NCBI GenBank assembly: GCA_051960855.1
Contig: JBQCDV010000163.1
Coordinates: 1-18,515 of the forward strand
Direction of reading: 5' to 3'
Origin: JBQCDV01 sp051960855
GTDB taxonomy: Bacteria > Actinomycetota > Actinomycetes > JAJZTN01
DNA: 18,515 nucleotides
Shown here: one piece after another, positions 16,464-18,515 of the stretch
How positions within the stretch are numbered: position 1 is the stretch's first letter
How the letters are laid out: each line of letters starts with the position of its first letter
Translations under genes and position numbers: made by a program
The notes under the pieces: model-generated
What the model saw: the letters and a program-made list of their open reading frames with translations, nothing else
Databases searched by the model: none
Told to the model about the DNA's origin: nothing

Positions 16464-16970
16464 CTATCCGCCCGCGATCGACGGCAGGATGTCGACGATG
16501 GCCCCGGGCCTGACCCGTTCGCGCACCCCGTCCCCCGCGCGCACGTCTTCGCCGTCCACGTAGACGTTGACGTAGCGGCGCAACGCTCCCGTCTCGTCCC
16601 GAAGCCGCCGCCCCAGGACGGGCCACTGCGCGTCCACCTCGTCGAGGACGTCCCCCAGCGTCACCAGGTCACCGGTCGTCCCCTCCTGCCGCTGTCGGCT
16701 CCCGACGCGCACGTCCACCTCCCGGTGGCCGCTGACGAGCTCACGGAGCACGGCCGGCAGACGAAGGACGACGGGGGCCGGGACGGCGGCGTTCGGGACG
16801 TCGGGGGCCGGGACGGCGGCGTTCGGGACGTCAGGGGCCGCGACGGCGGCGTTCGGGACCGCAGGGGGCGGTACGGCGGCGTTCGGGGCGACGACCACCC
16901 CTGCGTCAGCCGGCTCCGCCATGCCCCCCGCCATATGTCCCGCCATGCCCCCCGCCATACCCGCCGTCAT
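16464..16970 (-). CDS. MoaD/ThiS-like ubiquitin-fold protein with repeat-built N-terminal extension
   Basis: A 168-residue protein. Residues about 67-168 form a MoaD/ThiS/SAMP-like beta-grasp domain: LPAVLRELVSG, LGDVLDEVDAQWP, RRYVNVYVDGEDVR, and the end ILPSIAGG with a terminal Gly-Gly, the feature that lets such proteins be adenylated and act as sulfur carriers or protein tags. The N-terminus is odd: residues 1-19 are built from MAGG-like units with Met at 1, 5, 9, 13 and 17, and residues 29-68 are four 10-residue repeats (PNAAVPAPDV type), probably a flexible linker. ATG 16970 overlaps the upstream propeller gene by 4 nt (ATGA), but any of the five ATGs could be used. No E1-like or JAMM gene is in the window. 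Confidence 0.78.
   Translation of the reverse strand: MTAGMAGGMAGHMAGGMAEPADAGVVVAPNAAVPPPAVPNAAVAAPDVPNAAVPAPDVPNAAVPAPVVLRLPAVLRELVSGHREVDVRVGSRQRQEGTTGDLVTLGDVLDEVDAQWPVLGRRLRDETGALRRYVNVYVDGEDVRAGDGVRERVRPGAIVDILPSIAGG
16771..16890. repeat. Four 30-bp tandem repeats inside the ubiquitin-like gene
   Basis: Four consecutive 30-bp units (16771, 16801, 16831, 16861) share the core ACGGCGGCGTTCGGG and differ at a few positions. The unit is a whole number of codons and encodes the Pro-Asn-Ala-Ala-Val repeat, so copy number could vary without breaking the frame. Confidence 0.9.
16912..16959. repeat. 12-bp in-frame ATG repeats at the ubiquitin-like gene start
   Basis: On the minus strand four units of ATGGCGG plus five bases follow each other, each adding Met-Ala-Gly-(Gly/His) in frame. 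G-rich segments before each ATG resemble ribosome-binding sites, so several starts are possible. Confidence 0.7.
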
Positions 16971-18046
16971 GACAGCACGGCCGCCCGCACCGACAGGACG
17001 TCAGGGAGGTGCTCCGCCAGCACCTGCCAGGTGTCGCCATCATCGGCGCTCGCGTAGACCACACCGTCGCGGGTGCCGACATAGAGGCCGGTGGGGTCAC
17101 CGGCGTCGACGCATGCGGCGTCGCGCAGCACGGCGTTCCAGCAGTCGTCGGGCAGGCCGACACCGAGCTCCTGCCACGTCTCCCCCGCGTCGCGCGTGCG
17201 GTGGACGCGCAGGCGGCCACCCGGGGGGACCCGCTCGCGGTCGGCGACGAGGGGCACGACCCACGCCGTTCCCGGGTGTCGTGGCGAGGCGAGCACCGGG
17301 AAGCCGAAGTCGCTCGGCAGCCCCTCGGAGATGGAGGTCCAGGTCGCCCCGCCGTCGTCGGACCGGTAGACGCCGGGATGGTTCTGCGCGTAGAGGCGGC
17401 CCGGACCACCAGCGTCTGCCGCCACCTTGTGCACGCACTGACCGAACTCCGGGGATGGTCCCGGCAGGAACGGTGCCTGGATCCCGACGTTGGACGGGCT
17501 CCAGTCGGCCTCTCCGTCCGGGCTCACATAGACGCCACCCGTGCTCATGGCGACGAGCACCCGATCGGAGGTGGGGTCGGGCAGCACCGTGTGCACCGCC
17601 GCGCCGCCGTAGCCCGGCGCCCACTTCGCCCGGTGCGGGTGATCCCACAGCCCGCGAACCAGCGCGAAGCTCCGCCCGCCGTCCTCGCTGCGCCACAGCG
17701 AGGTCGGCTCGCAGCCGGCCCAGACGACGCCCGCGCGGTCGGCGCTGTCCGGTCTCAGCTGCCACACCCGGGCCAGGGCGGAGCCGGTGTCGGTCGGGAA
17801 GCGGATGGGAGCACGCTCGGGTTCCTGCCACGAGGCGCCGAGGTCGTCGGACGACAGAACCGTCGGTCCCCAGTGCTCGCTGAAGCCCGCGGCGAGCAGC
17901 CGCGGACGCGAGGTGCGGGTGTCGATCGCCACCGCGGCGACCTCCTGCATGAGCAGGTGTGGCCCGTCGAGCGTCCACTGCCGGCGGTCCTCGCTACGAG
18001 CGAGCCACAACCCTTTTCGTGTACCGATAGCCAGCAATGTGGTCAT
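16967..18046 (-). CDS. Asp-box (BNR/sialidase-like) beta-propeller protein
   Basis: A 359-residue soluble protein with no signal peptide. Asp-box motifs (S-x-D-x-G-x-x-W) recur at residues 65-73, 120-127, 175-182 (degenerate), 229-236, 284-291 and 333-340, as in six-bladed propellers of sialidases and photosystem-assembly YCF48-like proteins. I see no N-terminal Arg-Ile-Pro motif of true sialidases, so the label 'exo-alpha-sialidase' should be read as a fold name only. The start is ATG 18046 because GGGAGG lies 4 nt upstream; a frame beginning at 18106 lacks such a site. Its stop overlaps the ATG of the ubiquitin-like gene (ATGA), so the two are coupled and probably act together. The function is unknown. 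Confidence 0.75.
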   Translation of the reverse strand: MTTLLAIGTRKGLWLARSEDRRQWTLDGPHLLMQEVAAVAIDTRTSRPRLLAAGFSEHWGPTVLSSDDLGASWQEPERAPIRFPTDTGSALARVWQLRPDSADRAGVVWAGCEPTSLWRSEDGGRSFALVRGLWDHPHRAKWAPGYGGAAVHTVLPDPTSDRVLVAMSTGGVYVSPDGEADWSPSNVGIQAPFLPGPSPEFGQCVHKVAADAGGPGRLYAQNHPGVYRSDDGGATWTSISEGLPSDFGFPVLASPRHPGTAWVVPLVADRERVPPGGRLRVHRTRDAGETWQELGVGLPDDCWNAVLRDAACVDAGDPTGLYVGTRDGVVYASADDGDTWQVLAEHLPDVLSVRAAVLS

Positions 18047-18210
18047 TTGGCCTCCCTGAGCGGTACGGCGGGCTGCCGCATACGGAACGTCGAGACAGAC
18101 GACCACATGCGGCGAAACTCATCGGCCGCGTCACGCTTTTCGAGGACTACCTGTTGAATCACTCGGGGAGTGCAAAGACAAGAGCGGTTTTCTCGGAGCG
18201 GAGAGTTTGG

Positions 18211-18515
18211 ATGAGGCGTGCGGTTGTCGTCGTCGCGATCAGTGCGGCGGCCCTGGCGGGATGCGGCGGCGGGTCGGGCTCGGGGTCGAAGCCGAGCGTC
18301 ACGCCGACGCTGAACGGCCTGGAGACGCGCGTTCCCAAGCAGGTGCTCCAGAGCGCCGTCAACGGCCTGCGCTCCGCCAGTGCGGTCCACGTCGCCGGCA
18401 CGCTGGTCAGCGGCGGGCAGGCGAACCAGATCGACCTTCAGCTGCAGGGCAACGACATCCAGGGCAGCGAGACGATCAAGGGCCAGAAGATCGACATCGT
18501 GTCCACCGGCGGTGC
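18211..18515 (+). CDS. Lipoprotein, LppX/LprG-like, 5' part only
   Basis: The open frame runs off the window end after about 101 codons. It begins MRRAVVVVAISAAALAGCGG: a positively charged start, a hydrophobic stretch and the lipobox LAGC with Cys18, followed by a Gly/Ser linker. This marks a membrane-anchored exported lipoprotein. The mature part (VLQSAVNGLRSASAVHVAGTL, then IDLQLQGNDIQGSETIKGQKIDIV) resembles actinobacterial lipoproteins of the LppX/LprAFG type, which bind or carry lipids; this assignment is tentative. GGAG lies about 9 nt before the ATG. It diverges from the propeller gene, with 164 bp between the two starts in which I see no convincing promoter. Confidence 0.75.
   Translation, partial: MRRAVVVVAISAAALAGCGGGSGSGSKPSVTPTLNGLETRVPKQVLQSAVNGLRSASAVHVAGTLVSGGQANQIDLQLQGNDIQGSETIKGQKIDIVSTGG

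Noticed and set aside
15325..16563. 412-codon plus-strand frame opposite the HNH gene
   Set aside because: Antisense shadow with no domain; it also runs through the HNH promoter and LexA box.
16771..16890. CRISPR-like array
   Set aside because: The 30-bp units are adjacent with no unique spacers and lie in frame within a coding region.
16967..18046. Functional sialidase
   Set aside because: Only the Asp-box propeller repeats are visible; the catalytic arginine triad and the RIP motif are not apparent and there is no secretion signal.
18047..18210. Promoters in the divergent region before the lipoprotein and propeller genes
   Set aside because: Only weak partial matches (for example TTGAAT near 18154) without a paired -10 were found; not enough to report as features.

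Overview
This 18.5 kb window is high-GC, gene-dense DNA typical of an actinobacterium. The case rests on the DUF222/HNH gene with a LexA box of the actinobacterial type (TCGAAC-N4-GTTCGA), TANNNT -10 elements placed 6-8 nt before GTG/ATG starts (leaderless mRNAs), the ilvD / ilvBNC / leuB arrangement, and frequent GTG starts. The species cannot be named from the sequence. The window opens in extremely GC-rich DNA and ends inside a lipoprotein gene.

Layout: (1) 107-1098: a GNAT acetyltransferase, then tRNA-Gln(CTG) and tRNA-Glu(CTC) behind one candidate promoter, ending in a bidirectional hairpin. (2) 1112-3377, minus strand: an FAH-family hydrolase/isomerase overlapping gltX, whose enzyme charges tRNA-Glu. 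(3) 3445-4389, plus strand: a conserved actinobacterial protein, often labelled 3-methyladenine DNA glycosylase on weak grounds. (4) 4393-14879, minus strand: a branched-chain amino acid block, in transcription order ilvD, attenuator, ilvB-ilvN-ilvC, S33 peptidase, leuB, ilvE, second attenuator, cimA. (5) 14953-16392, minus: DUF222/HNH endonuclease under an apparent SOS box. (6) 16464-18046, minus: an Asp-box beta-propeller protein overlapping a MoaD/ThiS-like ubiquitin-fold protein that ends in Gly-Gly. (7) 18211-18515, plus: the 5' end of a lipoprotein gene.

How the genes work together: CimA condenses pyruvate and acetyl-CoA to citramalate, the entry to 2-oxobutyrate for isoleucine without threonine. 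IlvBN, IlvC and IlvD carry out the shared valine/isoleucine steps, LeuB acts in leucine synthesis, and IlvE performs the final transamination. LeuA and LeuCD are not in the window. Two leader-peptide attenuators match this division of labour: a Leu/Val-rich leader (MQPTGLVLLLRV) before ilvB and an Ile-Ile leader (MSGRIIT) before cimA. A perfect TGAGAC-N4-GTCTCA inverted repeat upstream of the ilvB leader may be an operator.

The strongest candidates for something little described are the cimA isoleucine attenuator and the beta-propeller/ubiquitin-like pair, whose small protein carries a repeat-built N-terminal extension with five in-frame ATGs and four 30-bp repeats.
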